NCBI RefSeq assembly: GCF_003970675.1
Contig: NZ_CP034562.1
Span: forward strand, 1-64,000
Direction: 5' to 3'
Length of the DNA stretch: 64,000 nucleotides
DNA from: Flammeovirga pectinis
GTDB taxonomy: Bacteria; Bacteroidota; Bacteroidia; Cytophagales; Flammeovirgaceae
Shown: positions 45,828-56,624 of the stretch, one piece after another
How positions within the stretch are numbered: the stretch's first letter is position 1
Layout: the number at the start of each line of letters is the position of its first letter
The notes under the pieces: generated by a model
What the model was told of the DNA's origin: nothing
The model's database searches: none
The model's input: only the letters and a program-made list of their open reading frames with translations
Made by a program: the position numbers and the translations under genes

Positions 45828-48800
45828 CTACTCTTCATTGTTTTGAGGTGTTGTTTCTCTATCTTTTTCATATCCTGCAAGTTTACCTACAAGAACGAAT
45901 AGCATAGGGTATAAGAATAGACCTAAAACAGTTGCTAGTCCCATACCACCAAGAAGTGCCATACCCATAACTTTTCTTGCTTCTGCACCAGAACCGGTAG
46001 CAATAACAAGAGGTAATACACCAAGAATAAATGAGAATGCAGTCATTAGGATTGGTCTAAATCTTAATTTTGCAGATTCGATAGCTGCGTCAAACAATCC
46101 CATACCTTCATCAAATTTTAATTTAGCAAACTCGACAATTAGGATGGCATTTTTTGCAGCCATAGCAATTAACATTACTAATGAAATCTGTGCAAAAACG
46201 TTATTTTCATAACTTTCACTGAAGAAACGAGCAACCCATAATAGTAAGAATGCCCCAAAGATTGCAAATGGAGTACCCAATAGAATACTAAATGGCATTG
46301 ACCAACTTTCGTATTGAGCAGCAAGGATTAAGAATACAAAGATTAATGAGAATGCAAAAATGATAAATACAGATCCAGAAGCTTTCTTTTCTTGGTATGA
46401 CATACCGTTCCATGCAAACGTCATATTTCTTGGTAATACATCTGCCGCAACTTCTTCTAGAGCAGCCATTGCTTGAGCAGAACTAAATCCTTCAGCAGGA
46501 GAACCTGTTACTTCTACAGAACGTAATAAATTGAATCTGTTTGTAAATTCAGGACCACTAATTTTTTCTACGTTAACTAGAGTAGATAAAGGAACTTTAG
46601 CCCCTTTAGCACTTTTTACATAGAAAAGATCAAGTTGTTTTTCATCGTTTCTATACTCAGGTTCTGCTTGAACATATGCTCTATAAAGACGTCCAAATCT
46701 GTTAAAGTCATTTATATAAGAACCTCCAAGGAATGCTCCAAATGTTGTATAAACATCGTTTAGACTAACGCCTAATTTTAAGATTTTATCTTTATTGATA
46801 TCAATATAACGTTGAGGTACATTTGCTTGAAAAGTAGTAAATGCCATACCAATTTCAGGTCTTGCATTTGCTGCTCTAATAAATTCATTCGTATAATTTG
46901 CAAGATAATCTGGAGTATTACCTCCTTTATCTTGAATCATAATACTAAACCCTGAACCATTACCTAAACCAGGAATGGCAGGAGGCCCAAACGCAAAGAC
47001 TTGTGCTTCTGTTATTTGGGTCATGAATAAATAATTCAGTTTATTTGTAACTTCCTTAGCGGTTAACTCTCTCTGACCCCAATTTGTTAATGTAACAAAG
47101 AAGAATGCTGAGTTAGTAGACATACTACTAGATAAAAGTGAGTAACCTGCTACTGTTGTAACCATATCAATTTCTGGTATTTCATCCATAATACCTTCAA
47201 TCTTTAAAGAAATATCATTAGTTCTTTGTAACGATGCAGCCATTGGTAACTGAACGTTTACATAGAGATATCCTTGGTCTTCTTCTGGAATAAAACCGAC
47301 TGGAACTTCAACGCCTAACCAGCCTGCAGCTATAAGAGTTAAGAATATAAAGATTGCACTTGATTTTAATTTACGAGTAGCAATTTTTGTTACACTGATA
47401 TAAGTGACTGTAGAACGGTCGAAAATATTGTTGAACACTTTGAAAAATGCTCCTAATGGACCACCTACAGGTTCGGATTTTCTTAAGATTAATCCACAAA
47501 GAGCAGGCGATAATGTTAATGCATTCAGAGATGAGAAACATACCGAAACTGCTACAGTAATTGCAAACTGTTGATAAAGCTTACCGGTTATACCAGCCAT
47601 ACCCGCAACAGGAATAAATACAGCAACAAGTACTAAAGTTGTAGCAATAACAGGTGCTGTAACTTCAACCATTGCTTTATTTGTAGCTTCTTTTGGAGTA
47701 AAACCCTCTTCAATATATACTTGAACAGCATCTACAACAACAATAGCATCATCTACTACAATACCAATAGCGAGTACTAAACCTAGTAATGATAGTACGT
47801 TAATTGTAAATCCTAATAGAGGGAATAACATAAATGCGGCAACTAATGAAACCGGAATGGCCATTGTTGGAACTAGTGTTGCTCTCCAATCTTGGATAAA
47901 TACATATACAACTAGAATTACAAGTAATAATGCAATAAATAGAGTTTCTATAATTTCATTAATACCAGCTGTAATAGGTAAAGTAGAATCAAGAGAGACT
48001 TTATAATCTATCCCGTTAGGGAAATCTTTCTTAAGTGCATCCATTTTATCAATAACTTCTTCAGCTAATGCAACTGCATTAGAACCTGGAGCTTGATAAA
48101 TTGCGATTACAGCACAGTTATCTCCATTAAGTCTTGTAAAAGCAGAATATGTTTCTACACCTAACTCAACTCTTGCAACATCACCTAATAATACTTGGCT
48201 ACCATCTTCATCTGTTCTTACAACAATTTTAGAAAATTGATCTTCATCTTGTAAACGATCTGGAAGTCGTACAGTGTATGTAAATTCTGTTCCTTTTGGA
48301 GCTGGTTCTGCACCAAACTTACCACCTGGTACAATTACATTTTGATTAGAAATTGCGTTTGTAATCTCAGGAATAGTTAAATTTAATTTAGCTAAGATAT
48401 CAGGCTTTATCCATATACGCATAGAGTAATCTGATGTACCCAATACGTTAACACGACCAATACCTTTAGTTCTTGCTAAAACATCTTTGATATTAATTAA
48501 TGAATAGTTACCCAAAAAGTTCTGGTCAAAACGACCATCTGGAGAAACTAAAGTAATTAGCATTAAAATGTTTGGTAATGACTTTTCAGTTTTAACACCA
48601 GTTCTTTTTACCTCATTAGGTAATTTAGGTGTTGCTGCAGCTACACGGTTTTGAGTAAAGACCGTATTCATATCTGGGTCAGTACCAATGTCAAATGATG
48701 TTTGGATTGTCATCGTACCATCATTCGAATTTATGGATTTCATGTAAATCATGTTCTCCACACCGTTAATTTCTTGCTCTAAAGGCGTAGCAACAGATTG

Positions 48801-48992
48801 TTCTACGTTTAGTGCACTCGCTCCTGTATAAGTACCTCTTACTTCTACAATTGGAGGAGTTAAGTTAGGATATTGCTCAATAGGTAATCCAATAATTGAG
48901 ACACTACCTACAATAGTCATGATAATTGCAATTACCATGGCAACAATAGGTCTCCTAACGAAAAAGTTGGAATTATTTTGTTCTGTGCTCAT
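45828..48992 (-). CDS. RND multidrug efflux pump (HAE1/AcrB type)
   Basis: Inner-membrane proton antiporter of 1054 aa with 12 spans and two large periplasmic loops. It starts NFFVRRPIVAMVIAIIMTIVG and has the TM4 proton relay GIVVDDAIVVVDAVQVYIEEG, with two Asp, and the matching late Lys region AMAAKNAILIVEFAK. Both mark the hydrophobic/amphiphilic (HAE1) class, not the metal class. It overlaps the adaptor gene by one base (TAATG). Substrates are not evident. Confidence 0.95.
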   Translation of the reverse strand: MSTEQNNSNFFVRRPIVAMVIAIIMTIVGSVSIIGLPIEQYPNLTPPIVEVRGTYTGASALNVEQSVATPLEQEINGVENMIYMKSINSNDGTMTIQTSFDIGTDPDMNTVFTQNRVAAATPKLPNEVKRTGVKTEKSLPNILMLITLVSPDGRFDQNFLGNYSLINIKDVLARTKGIGRVNVLGTSDYSMRIWIKPDILAKLNLTIPEITNAISNQNVIVPGGKFGAEPAPKGTEFTYTVRLPDRLQDEDQFSKIVVRTDEDGSQVLLGDVARVELGVETYSAFTRLNGDNCAVIAIYQAPGSNAVALAEEVIDKMDALKKDFPNGIDYKVSLDSTLPITAGINEIIETLFIALLLVILVVYVFIQDWRATLVPTMAIPVSLVAAFMLFPLLGFTINVLSLLGLVLAIGIVVDDAIVVVDAVQVYIEEGFTPKEATNKAMVEVTAPVIATTLVLVAVFIPVAGMAGITGKLYQQFAITVAVSVCFSSLNALTLSPALCGLILRKSEPVGGPLGAFFKVFNNIFDRSTVTYISVTKIATRKLKSSAIFIFLTLIAAGWLGVEVPVGFIPEEDQGYLYVNVQLPMAASLQRTNDISLKIEGIMDEIPEIDMVTTVAGYSLLSSSMSTNSAFFFVTLTNWGQRELTAKEVTNKLNYLFMTQITEAQVFAFGPPAIPGLGNGSGFSIMIQDKGGNTPDYLANYTNEFIRAANARPEIGMAFTTFQANVPQRYIDINKDKILKLGVSLNDVYTTFGAFLGGSYINDFNRFGRLYRAYVQAEPEYRNDEKQLDLFYVKSAKGAKVPLSTLVNVEKISGPEFTNRFNLLRSVEVTGSPAEGFSSAQAMAALEEVAADVLPRNMTFAWNGMSYQEKKASGSVFIIFAFSLIFVFLILAAQYESWSMPFSILLGTPFAIFGAFLLLWVARFFSESYENNVFAQISLVMLIAMAAKNAILIVEFAKLKFDEGMGLFDAAIESAKLRFRPILMTAFSFILGVLPLVIATGSGAEARKVMGMALLGGMGLATVLGLFLYPMLFVLVGKLAGYEKDRETTPQNNEE

Positions 48993-50179
48993 TATTGTGC
49001 TTCGTACTGTGATTCAAATTTTACTGTCTTGAATTTTACTGTTGCGCCTTCTCTTACTTTTTGTAAGCCTTCAAGAACTATTTTTTCTCCTTTCTTTAAA
49101 CCAGAGCGTACTAACCAATAATCTTTAAAAGTACTTGATAACTCTACTTTTCTTTGAGAAACTAGACCGTTATTGTCTACTACATAAACAGTATGACGAC
49201 CTTGGAATTCCATAACACACCTTTGTGGAACAAGAATACCATCTTTCACGATATCAATAACTGATCTTACTTTAGCAAATTGACCAGGTCTGATAAGACG
49301 GTCATTGTTAGGGAAAGTAGCTTGAATAAGCATTGCCCCAGTATTAGCATCAACATTTCTATCTAAGAAATCAATATGACCCTTTTGAGAGTAGATTGTA
49401 TTGTCAGAAAATATTAATTCTAACTTTTCAGAATCTCTTTCTTCTTTTTCTGTTCTTTTTTGCTCTGATTTCTCTTTCGTAATTGCATATCTAGCAAGAC
49501 GTAAGTAATCATTTTCAGTAATAAAGAAACGAACGTTTACAGAATCGATTCTAGATACCGTATTTAAAATTACAGGGTTTGGTTCACGGCCAACAAATTC
49601 ACCTACTTTGGCTTCAGTTCTACCAATAACTCCAGTAATAGGGGATTCAATAGTAGTATAGCCTAGTTCAATCTGCGACATTCTTAAATTTGCTTTAGCA
49701 GCAGCTACCATTGATTCTGCAGCACCTTTTTCTGCAAGAGCAGCATCAAGGTCTGATTTCGAAACGGCATTTTGCTCAGCTAAAGGTTGAATTCTACCCA
49801 AATCATTAGAAGCTCTAATTAAAGAAACTTTTGCTTCTGCTAACTGACTTTTACGCATTGTAACTTCAGCAGAGTAAGATTGAGGATCTACTGTATAAAG
49901 TAGTTGTCCTTTTTTTACTCTACTACCTTCTCTAAAATGTATACCTTCTAAGAATCCTTCCACTCTTGAACGAATTGGAATATCTTTAGTACCATATACC
50001 TGACCCACAAAAGTTTTTGTTAAAGGAACATTTTGTACCGTTACTTCTGTTACCTGAATCTCAGCTTGTGGAATTGTTTTTTGTTGTTTAGCAGACTCAC
50101 CTCCACATCCAATAAGAACTATTGATGTGATTGCTAGGGTTATAAGCTTAGGAACTGCATTTAAAAAATTAAATGTCAT
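48992..50179 (-). CDS. RND periplasmic adaptor (AcrA type)
   Basis: Membrane fusion protein of 395 aa that links pump and channel. A lipoprotein signal (ITSIVLIGCGGE) is followed by a barrel-sandwich start IPIRSRVEGFLEGIHFREGSRVKKGQLLY, a coiled-coil hairpin (about 100-165), and the second lipoyl half TTIESPITGVIGRTEAKVGEFV. It is the first gene of the adaptor-pump-channel operon. No TetR/AraC regulator is adjacent. Confidence 0.94.
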   Translation of the reverse strand: MTFNFLNAVPKLITLAITSIVLIGCGGESAKQQKTIPQAEIQVTEVTVQNVPLTKTFVGQVYGTKDIPIRSRVEGFLEGIHFREGSRVKKGQLLYTVDPQSYSAEVTMRKSQLAEAKVSLIRASNDLGRIQPLAEQNAVSKSDLDAALAEKGAAESMVAAAKANLRMSQIELGYTTIESPITGVIGRTEAKVGEFVGREPNPVILNTVSRIDSVNVRFFITENDYLRLARYAITKEKSEQKRTEKEERDSEKLELIFSDNTIYSQKGHIDFLDRNVDANTGAMLIQATFPNNDRLIRPGQFAKVRSVIDIVKDGILVPQRCVMEFQGRHTVYVVDNNGLVSQRKVELSSTFKDYWLVRSGLKKGEKIVLEGLQKVREGATVKFKTVKFESQYEAQ

Positions 50180-50295
50180 TATGAATGATATTATGTAGTT
50201 AAATCTGATTGTAAAATTTTTACAAATCTAATGAAATATTTACATTTCTTATTAAAATAGTGAAGTCAATATTGAGTTTTATTTACAGATTAACT

Positions 50296-51795
50296 TTAAT
50301 TTTTATCCCAATTAAAACTTCTCTCAACAGCCTTTCTCCATTTTTTCTTTAGAAAGTCCCTTTTTTCATTTTTAATGTTCGCTTCAAAAGAGGCATCTTC
50401 TTGCCAAATATTTTGAATTTCATCAATATTTTTCCAATAACCGACAGATAAACCAGCAAGAAATGCAGCACCTAAAGCAGTAGTTTCCATTACTTTAGTT
50501 CTTATGACTTTTACATTTGTAATATCACTTTGGATTTGCATTAATAGATTATTTGCGGCAGCTCCGCCATCAACTCTAATTTCTTTAGCTTTGTTACCCG
50601 TATCAGCTAACATAGACTCTATCACATCATAAGATTGCAAGGCTATTGCTTCTAGTGTAGCACGAACAATATGTGCTCTTTTAGTACCTCTAGTAATTCC
50701 GATTAATGTGCCTCTTGCATATTGATCCCAATAAGGTGCTCCTAATCCAGTAAGTGCAGGTACAAAAACAACACCTCCACTATCTTTTACTTCATTAGCA
50801 ATTTTTTCAGAATGCTTTGCCTTCTTTATAATCTGTAAGCCATCTCTAAGCCATTGTATTGCAGCACCTCCTACAAAAACACTTCCTTCTAGGGCATAAT
50901 TAACTTCATCTCCAATTTTCCATGCAATAGTTGTAAGTAGTTTATGTTTTGAACTTACAGCTTCAGTTCCTGTATTCATCATTAAAAAGCATCCTGTACC
51001 ATAGGTATTTTTAATCATACCTTTTTTTATACACATTTGCCCAAAAAGAGCAGCTTGTTGATCACCAGCAATTCCTGATATAGGAATTTTTGTAGCAAAT
51101 AGAGTTGTCGCTGTTTTAGTATATACTGCACTACTTTCTTTAACAGATGGAAGCATACTTTTTGGAATATCAAATATTTTTAGAAGACGTTTGTCCCACT
51201 TTAAAGTATGAATATTAAAAAGCATTGTTCTGCTAGCATTTGTAACATCAGTAATATGTTTTTTACCATTCGTTAATCGCCATATTAACCAACTATCTAC
51301 TGTTCCAAAGCGGAGAAGTCCTTTCTCAGCTTTTTCTCTAGCACCTTCAACATTTTCCAAAATCCAATGTATTTTACTTGCTGAAAAGTAAGCGTCAATG
51401 ATTAACCCAGTTTTATCATGAATTATTTTGGAATATTTTCCTTTAAGACTATCGCAGTATTTAGCAGTTCTTCTGTCTTGCCAGACGATAGCATTATATA
51501 TGGGTTGATTTGTAGAGATATCCCAAACAATAGTTGTTTCTCTTTGATTGGTAATACCTATCGCAGCTATATTTTTACCATTTAAGCCTAATTTAGCTAC
51601 AGACTCGGCAGCAACAGCCGCTTGTGTTGACCATATCTCTTGTGGGTCATGCTCTACCCAACTTGGTTTTGGGTATATCTGCTTAAATTCTTTTTGAGAT
51701 GAGCTAATTATTTCTCCTTTTTTGTTAAATAATATGGCTCTTGAACTAGTCGTTCCTTGATCTAGTGCTAGTATATATTGTTTCTCGTTGTTCAT
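50296..51795 (-). CDS. glpK: Glycerol kinase
   Basis: FGGY-family kinase of 499 aa that makes glycerol 3-phosphate from glycerol and [23 protein letters not shown] at the N-terminus, [36 protein letters not shown] and [19 protein letters not shown] are diagnostic. Full length. No glpF or glpD is adjacent. Confidence 0.97.
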   Translation of the reverse strand: MNNEKQYILALDQGTTSSRAILFNKKGEIISSSQKEFKQIYPKPSWVEHDPQEIWSTQAAVAAESVAKLGLNGKNIAAIGITNQRETTIVWDISTNQPIYNAIVWQDRRTAKYCDSLKGKYSKIIHDKTGLIIDAYFSASKIHWILENVEGAREKAEKGLLRFGTVDSWLIWRLTNGKKHITDVTNASRTMLFNIHTLKWDKRLLKIFDIPKSMLPSVKESSAVYTKTATTLFATKIPISGIAGDQQAALFGQMCIKKGMIKNTYGTGCFLMMNTGTEAVSSKHKLLTTIAWKIGDEVNYALEGSVFVGGAAIQWLRDGLQIIKKAKHSEKIANEVKDSGGVVFVPALTGLGAPYWDQYARGTLIGITRGTKRAHIVRATLEAIALQSYDVIESMLADTGNKAKEIRVDGGAAANNLLMQIQSDITNVKVIRTKVMETTALGAAFLAGLSVGYWKNIDEIQNIWQEDASFEANIKNEKRDFLKKKWRKAVERSFNWDKN

Positions 51796-51836
51796 GATAA
51801 CATAAGTTTTATGCTATCTAAATTGCAAAAAAATAT

Positions 51837-54041
51837 TTAGACCTTAAAATGAAAGCCAATGATTAATGTATCGTCAGTAGGTTTATATTGGATATCACTT
51901 TGTGGGGCCATCCATTTTGTTCTCACATCTTCCATTCGTTCTTTTTGTATGCTAAATGATTCAGAAGAGTTGTCTATTATTAATTGGCGGAGATTTTTTT
52001 CTAAAAACTTTTTGTTTTTTACACCACCAAACTGATCTTGAAAACCATCTGAATACAAGTAGAACTTAAGCTCAGAAGTTATTGGAATAATATGTTTTTG
52101 ATAGCTATAATGATGATTAGAAAGCTTATCAGAGATAGATCTTTTTGTGCCTTTTATATAATGTTGTCCGCTTTCATCAATATAAAATAAAGGACGTCTA
52201 GCACCTGCAAATTCTAGGTAATTTGTTTTTAAATTAATAGTAACAATAGCTGCATCCATACCAGATGATTCTTGTTTGTCCTCAAGTAAATTATTCATTC
52301 TAATATCAAGCTCTTGTAAGATTTTTTCTGGCGATGAAATTCCAGAATCAATAATACTATTTAATACCTTAACACCTAACGTTGCAAGAAGAGCAGCTGG
52401 AGCACCATGGCCTGTGAAATCCATTAATGATATAAATACAATATCATTCTTAACAGAAACACTAAATACATCCCCACTTACTTCGTGTAGAGGTTTCCAA
52501 AAAATTAAATAATCATTAAATAGATCTTTAGCTTTTGAAGGTATAGCATTTAAAGAGCGTTGTATTTTATGAGCATATTTTAAACTATCGGTCAATTCTT
52601 CATTTATAACAGAAATTTCATCATGTTGCTCTTTGATAATCTTTAAAGATTTTTTTCTTTTCTGAAGTGATATGTAGATAAATATTACAAAGATTAATGC
52701 AAGAAAACTAATGAAAATAAGTGCTGCATTAACTCTGTTTTGATAGACAAGTTTTTCTTGTTGAAGTAATTGTTCTTTATTTAATCTATCAATTTTTAGG
52801 AGTGATTCTTTGTTTAAATATCTTTGATTTAAAACAGCTAATTCTTTTTGTTGAATTGTTGTATTCATTTTTATGTACAACTTAGACCAAAGTTTATGTG
52901 CCTTAAAAGCTTTTTTGTACCTATGAAGTTCGTGATATGTTTCGTAAAGAAGTTTTTGCGTATTAATTCTATCAACAACGTAATGTTCTTGATCATAAAA
53001 TTGTTTTGCTTCTAAAAGGTAAGGTAATGCCTTATTATAAAATTGTTGATTAAAATAATTTTCACCTGATAAATAATTACCTCTAGCTATTAAATTTTCA
53101 ATTTCAAATTCTCTAGATTTTTTATTCGCCTTGTTGATAAATATTTCAGCATCTCTAAATTGTCCTTTTTGAATTAGAATGTTTGAAATATTTAATAATG
53201 TTTCTGTTGTACGGTAAGTCGATTTATGTTTTTCGAATATAGTTAAAGCTATATATAAATTATCTAGTGCTAAATCAGTTTTGTTTTGTTGAGAATAAGC
53301 ACTTGCAATATTATTAATAACTAACGCTAGGCCATGCATATCATTCAGTTTTCTTCTTATTTCTTCAGAACGTTTGAAAAAGGAAATAGCAAGATTGAAA
53401 TTATTTGTAGAATTATGAATTTGACCAATATTATTATAGGCAATAGCCATGTCTCTTTCACTATTATTTTTCCTATTTAAATCAAGATCTTTGATATAAT
53501 ACTCTAATGCTTTTGTGAATTCACCTTTAATTTTATGAATAGAACCTAGGTTATTTAAAACGATAGACTCTCCAATATAATCATCTTTATTCTGGTAGAT
53601 CAATAAGGCTTTTTGATAATTATAAATAGCTGAATCATATACTGTAAGTGCTTTGAAATTTCTAGCTAATTCTGTATAAGAGTCTGCAATTTTAATACTA
53701 TCAACACTTTTGAAAGACCAATAGAGTGCATGTGCAGAAGCTTCTTTTCCATCATTATATTCTCGGAGTTTTCTTTTTGATTTTGCTATTTGCAAATAAA
53801 GAGAAGGTAAGCTTTTATACTCAATATTTTTCTTTAAAAAGGAGATATAGAAATTACTTTTTAAAATACAGCTATCGTACGCTTTTTTTTGATATAGCTG
53901 TTTAACCTCTTTTGTATATAAAGTCACTGAATCTATATGTAGATTTTGACTAGTATAAAAAGAAGCTAGACTTTCTTTGGGAATAAAAAGTAGCAAATTA
54001 GTCCACAGAAAATAGAATAATATGTTTTTGTGTTTTTTCAG
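51837..54041 (-). CDS. TPR-repeat SpoIIE-type phosphatase, membrane-anchored
   Basis: Sensor phosphatase of about 734 aa. Seven or so TPR units fill the first half (for example GESIVLNNLGSIHKIKGEFTKALEYY), then a membrane span near AALIFISFLALIFVIFIYI, a short coiled coil, and a C-terminal PP2C/SpoIIE domain with VSGDVF, DFTGHGAPAALLA, YLYSDGFQDQFGG and DDTLIIGF. A short TTG start (53996) would leave half a signal peptide. In frame upstream, KKHKNILFYFLWTNLLLF gives a full signal, but no ATG, GTG or TTG exists there; CTG at 54041 is the best start. It would dephosphorylate an anti-sigma antagonist or similar. No partner is adjacent. Confidence 0.72.
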   Translation of the reverse strand: MKKHKNILFYFLWTNLLLFIPKESLASFYTSQNLHIDSVTLYTKEVKQLYQKKAYDSCILKSNFYISFLKKNIEYKSLPSLYLQIAKSKRKLREYNDGKEASAHALYWSFKSVDSIKIADSYTELARNFKALTVYDSAIYNYQKALLIYQNKDDYIGESIVLNNLGSIHKIKGEFTKALEYYIKDLDLNRKNNSERDMAIAYNNIGQIHNSTNNFNLAISFFKRSEEIRRKLNDMHGLALVINNIASAYSQQNKTDLALDNLYIALTIFEKHKSTYRTTETLLNISNILIQKGQFRDAEIFINKANKKSREFEIENLIARGNYLSGENYFNQQFYNKALPYLLEAKQFYDQEHYVVDRINTQKLLYETYHELHRYKKAFKAHKLWSKLYIKMNTTIQQKELAVLNQRYLNKESLLKIDRLNKEQLLQQEKLVYQNRVNAALIFISFLALIFVIFIYISLQKRKKSLKIIKEQHDEISVINEELTDSLKYAHKIQRSLNAIPSKAKDLFNDYLIFWKPLHEVSGDVFSVSVKNDIVFISLMDFTGHGAPAALLATLGVKVLNSIIDSGISSPEKILQELDIRMNNLLEDKQESSGMDAAIVTINLKTNYLEFAGARRPLFYIDESGQHYIKGTKRSISDKLSNHHYSYQKHIIPITSELKFYLYSDGFQDQFGGVKNKKFLEKNLRQLIIDNSSESFSIQKERMEDVRTKWMAPQSDIQYKPTDDTLIIGFHFKV

Positions 54042-54082
54042 AGTAATAATTTATATTTATAATTATACTCATAATTTATATT

Positions 54083-54118
54083 ATAAAAAAAAGATTTGAA
54101 GCTAAATAGCCTCAAATC
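54083..54118 (-). terminator. Terminator after ruvB
   Basis: On the minus strand, GATTTGA and TCAAATC pair with an inner GCTA/TAGC extension and are followed by a row of eight T. It lies 31 nt after ruvB and before the TPR phosphatase gene. Confidence 0.85.
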
Positions 54119-54148
54119 CTTCAAAAAAGTATTTTTTACAATTAAATA

Positions 54149-55180
54149 TTAAAATAACTCACTTTGGTTTCCTTTATTTGGAGGGGAAATACCTAAATGT
54201 TCATATGCTCTCATAGTCACTTCTCTACCTCTAGAAGTCCTTTTAATAAACCCTTCTTGTATTAAAAATGGTTCATAAACTTCCTCAATAGTTTCTGCTT
54301 CATCTCCACAAGCAGTTGCAATTGTACTTATGCCTACAGGACCACCTTTAAACTTTTCTATAATTGTAGTTAATATTCGATTATCCATCTCATCTAACCC
54401 ACCTTGATCAACATTTAAAGCACTTAAAGCCATTTTTGCAATGTCCATGGAGATTGTGCCATTTCCTTTAATTTCAGCAAAATCTCTTGTACGCCTTAGT
54501 AAGTTGTTAGAAATACGAGGAGTACCTCTACTTCGTCTTGCAATTTCATAAGAAGCATCATCATCAATTGGCGTGCTTAGAATGTTAGCGGAACGCTGAA
54601 CAATTGTTGTGAGAAGTTTAGAATCATAGTATTGCAATCTAGAGTTGATACCAAAACGAGCCCTTAATGGAGCTGTTAAAAGTCCAGATCTAGTGGTTGC
54701 TCCAATTAATGTAAAAGGATTTAGGTCAATTTGTATTGTACGTGCATTTGGTCCAGAATCTAACATAATGTCAATTCTGAAATCTTCCATTGCAGAATAT
54801 AAATATTCTTCAACTACGGGGTTTAATCTATGAATCTCATCGATAAAAAGAACATCATTGTCTTCTAAGTTTGTCAAAAGACCTGCTAGATCGCTAGGTT
54901 TTTCTAAAACTGGACCAGATGTAATTTTAATTTCAGCATCCATTTCATTTGCTATAATGTTAGAAAGAGTGGTTTTTCCTAAACCTGGAGGTCCATGTAA
55001 TAATACATGATCCAGAGGTTCACCTCTTTTTCTAGCAGCCATAACAAAGACTTTAAGATTTTCTATAATCTTCTCTTGTCCTGTAAAATCTTTAAATGAA
55101 AGGGGCCTTAATGCTTTTTCAACGTCTCGTTCAGCATTAGAGAAACCTTCATTATCTCCTTTTAAATAATCTTCGCGCAT
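54149..55180 (-). CDS. ruvB: Holliday junction branch migration ATPase RuvB
   Basis: AAA+ motor of 343 aa that with RuvA drives branch migration. [21 protein letters not shown], Walker [13 protein letters not shown], Walker [13 protein letters not shown], sensor [18 protein letters not shown] and the C-terminal winged helix ([19 protein letters not shown]) are all typical. Normal length. Neither ruvA nor ruvC is adjacent. Confidence 0.98.
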   Translation of the reverse strand: MREDYLKGDNEGFSNAERDVEKALRPLSFKDFTGQEKIIENLKVFVMAARKRGEPLDHVLLHGPPGLGKTTLSNIIANEMDAEIKITSGPVLEKPSDLAGLLTNLEDNDVLFIDEIHRLNPVVEEYLYSAMEDFRIDIMLDSGPNARTIQIDLNPFTLIGATTRSGLLTAPLRARFGINSRLQYYDSKLLTTIVQRSANILSTPIDDDASYEIARRSRGTPRISNNLLRRTRDFAEIKGNGTISMDIAKMALSALNVDQGGLDEMDNRILTTIIEKFKGGPVGISTIATACGDEAETIEEVYEPFLIQEGFIKRTSRGREVTMRAYEHLGISPPNKGNQSELF

Positions 55181-55387
55181 ATACCTTTTGATTAGAAAAT
55201 TGGTATTGTATTTTCTATCACAAACAAAGTTAGTAAAATGTTCGATCTAATTTATACTTTGTAAAGTTGTCGGGGTCTGCTAACTTTAACATACACACTA
55301 GAGGTTATCATGGAGAATTTAGTGTGAGGCTATTGTTTAGCTACTTTTCATTTAGAATTATCCATGATAATCATTATAAAAAAAGGA

Positions 55388-56623
55388 ATGATAAAATACA
55401 GAGAGTTTACTTTAGATAATGGCTTGAAAGTTTTTGTTCATGAAGATCATCATATTGCTTCAGCTGTTGTAAATATAATGTATGATGTAGGTTCTAGAGA
55501 TGAAGACCCCAATAAAACAGGATTTGCCCATTTATTTGAACATTTAATGTTTAGTGGATCTGTAAATATTCCCTCTTATGATGCCCCTCTTCAAAAAGTT
55601 GGAGGTACAAATAATGCTTTTACATCTCCCGATATTACTAATTATTATATCACTCTTCCTTCTCAAAATCTAGAGACTGCTTTTTGGTTAGAATCAGATA
55701 GAATGTTAAGCTTATCCTTTGATTCCAATGCCTTAGAAGTTCAAAGAAAAGTTGTAATAGAAGAATATAAGCAAAGATATATCAATCAACCTTATGGAGA
55801 TACTTGGCATCATCTTAGAAAATTAGCTTATAAAGATCATTCTTACCAATGGCCTACAATAGGTAAACAAATCAGCCATATAGAAGATGCCACAATGGAT
55901 GATGTGAAGGCATTCTTTCATAAATATTATGTTCCTTCTAATGCAGTAATGGTTGTTGCAGGTAATGTAAAACTAGAGGAAGTAAAACAATTGGCTAAAA
56001 AATGGTTTGAGCCTATTCCTAGTGGTGAAAAACCAATAAGAAATATACCCGTTGAACGTATTCAGACTGCTCCAAGAAAGTTAATTATAGAAGAGAAAGT
56101 TCCTATTGATATGTTATATAAAGTATGGCATATGGAGGGAAGAAATAAACCAGGGTACTATTCTACAGATTTATTGAGTGATTTATTAGGTAGAGGAAAA
56201 TCTTCTGTTCTTCATCAGAAATTAGTAAAAGAAGAACAAGTATTCTCTGGGTTATCAGCATATATAACAGGTTCTTTTGATCCTGGTTTATTGTGTATGA
56301 CAGGAAAATTATCTGATGGAGTCACTTTGGAAGAAGCTGATAATAAATTAGGAACACTTTTAAAAGAGTTTTGTGCTACACCAATCTCTGAAGAAGATCT
56401 AGAAAAAGTAAAAAATCAAGCGGAGTTTTCTATGACGTATGGTAAAACAGAAATTTTACCACGAGCAATGTCTATTGCCTATGGAGCAATTTTAGGAAAC
56501 CCCAATTTAATAAATGAAGAAGAGGAAAAATTAAGAAGTGTTTCTGCTTTAGAAATTGGTAATAAAGCAAAGCAAGTTTTAAAAGATGATAATTGCTCAA
56601 CTTTATTTTATAAAGCAAAATAA
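55388..56623 (+). CDS. M16-family zinc peptidase
   Basis: Pitrilysin-type peptidase of 411 aa. Unlike the broken homologue at 38773-40058, the zinc site is intact: HLFEH in GFAHLFEHLMFSGS and a distant Glu in VVIEEYKQRY. It has no signal peptide. An ATG 8 codons upstream (55364) gives an unusual MIIIIKKG start; the ATG at 55388 fits relatives better. It ends 1 nt before the porQ start. Confidence 0.9.
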   Translation: MIKYREFTLDNGLKVFVHEDHHIASAVVNIMYDVGSRDEDPNKTGFAHLFEHLMFSGSVNIPSYDAPLQKVGGTNNAFTSPDITNYYITLPSQNLETAFWLESDRMLSLSFDSNALEVQRKVVIEEYKQRYINQPYGDTWHHLRKLAYKDHSYQWPTIGKQISHIEDATMDDVKAFFHKYYVPSNAVMVVAGNVKLEEVKQLAKKWFEPIPSGEKPIRNIPVERIQTAPRKLIIEEKVPIDMLYKVWHMEGRNKPGYYSTDLLSDLLGRGKSSVLHQKLVKEEQVFSGLSAYITGSFDPGLLCMTGKLSDGVTLEEADNKLGTLLKEFCATPISEEDLEKVKNQAEFSMTYGKTEILPRAMSIAYGAILGNPNLINEEEEKLRSVSALEIGNKAKQVLKDDNCSTLFYKAK

Positions 56624-56624
56624 C

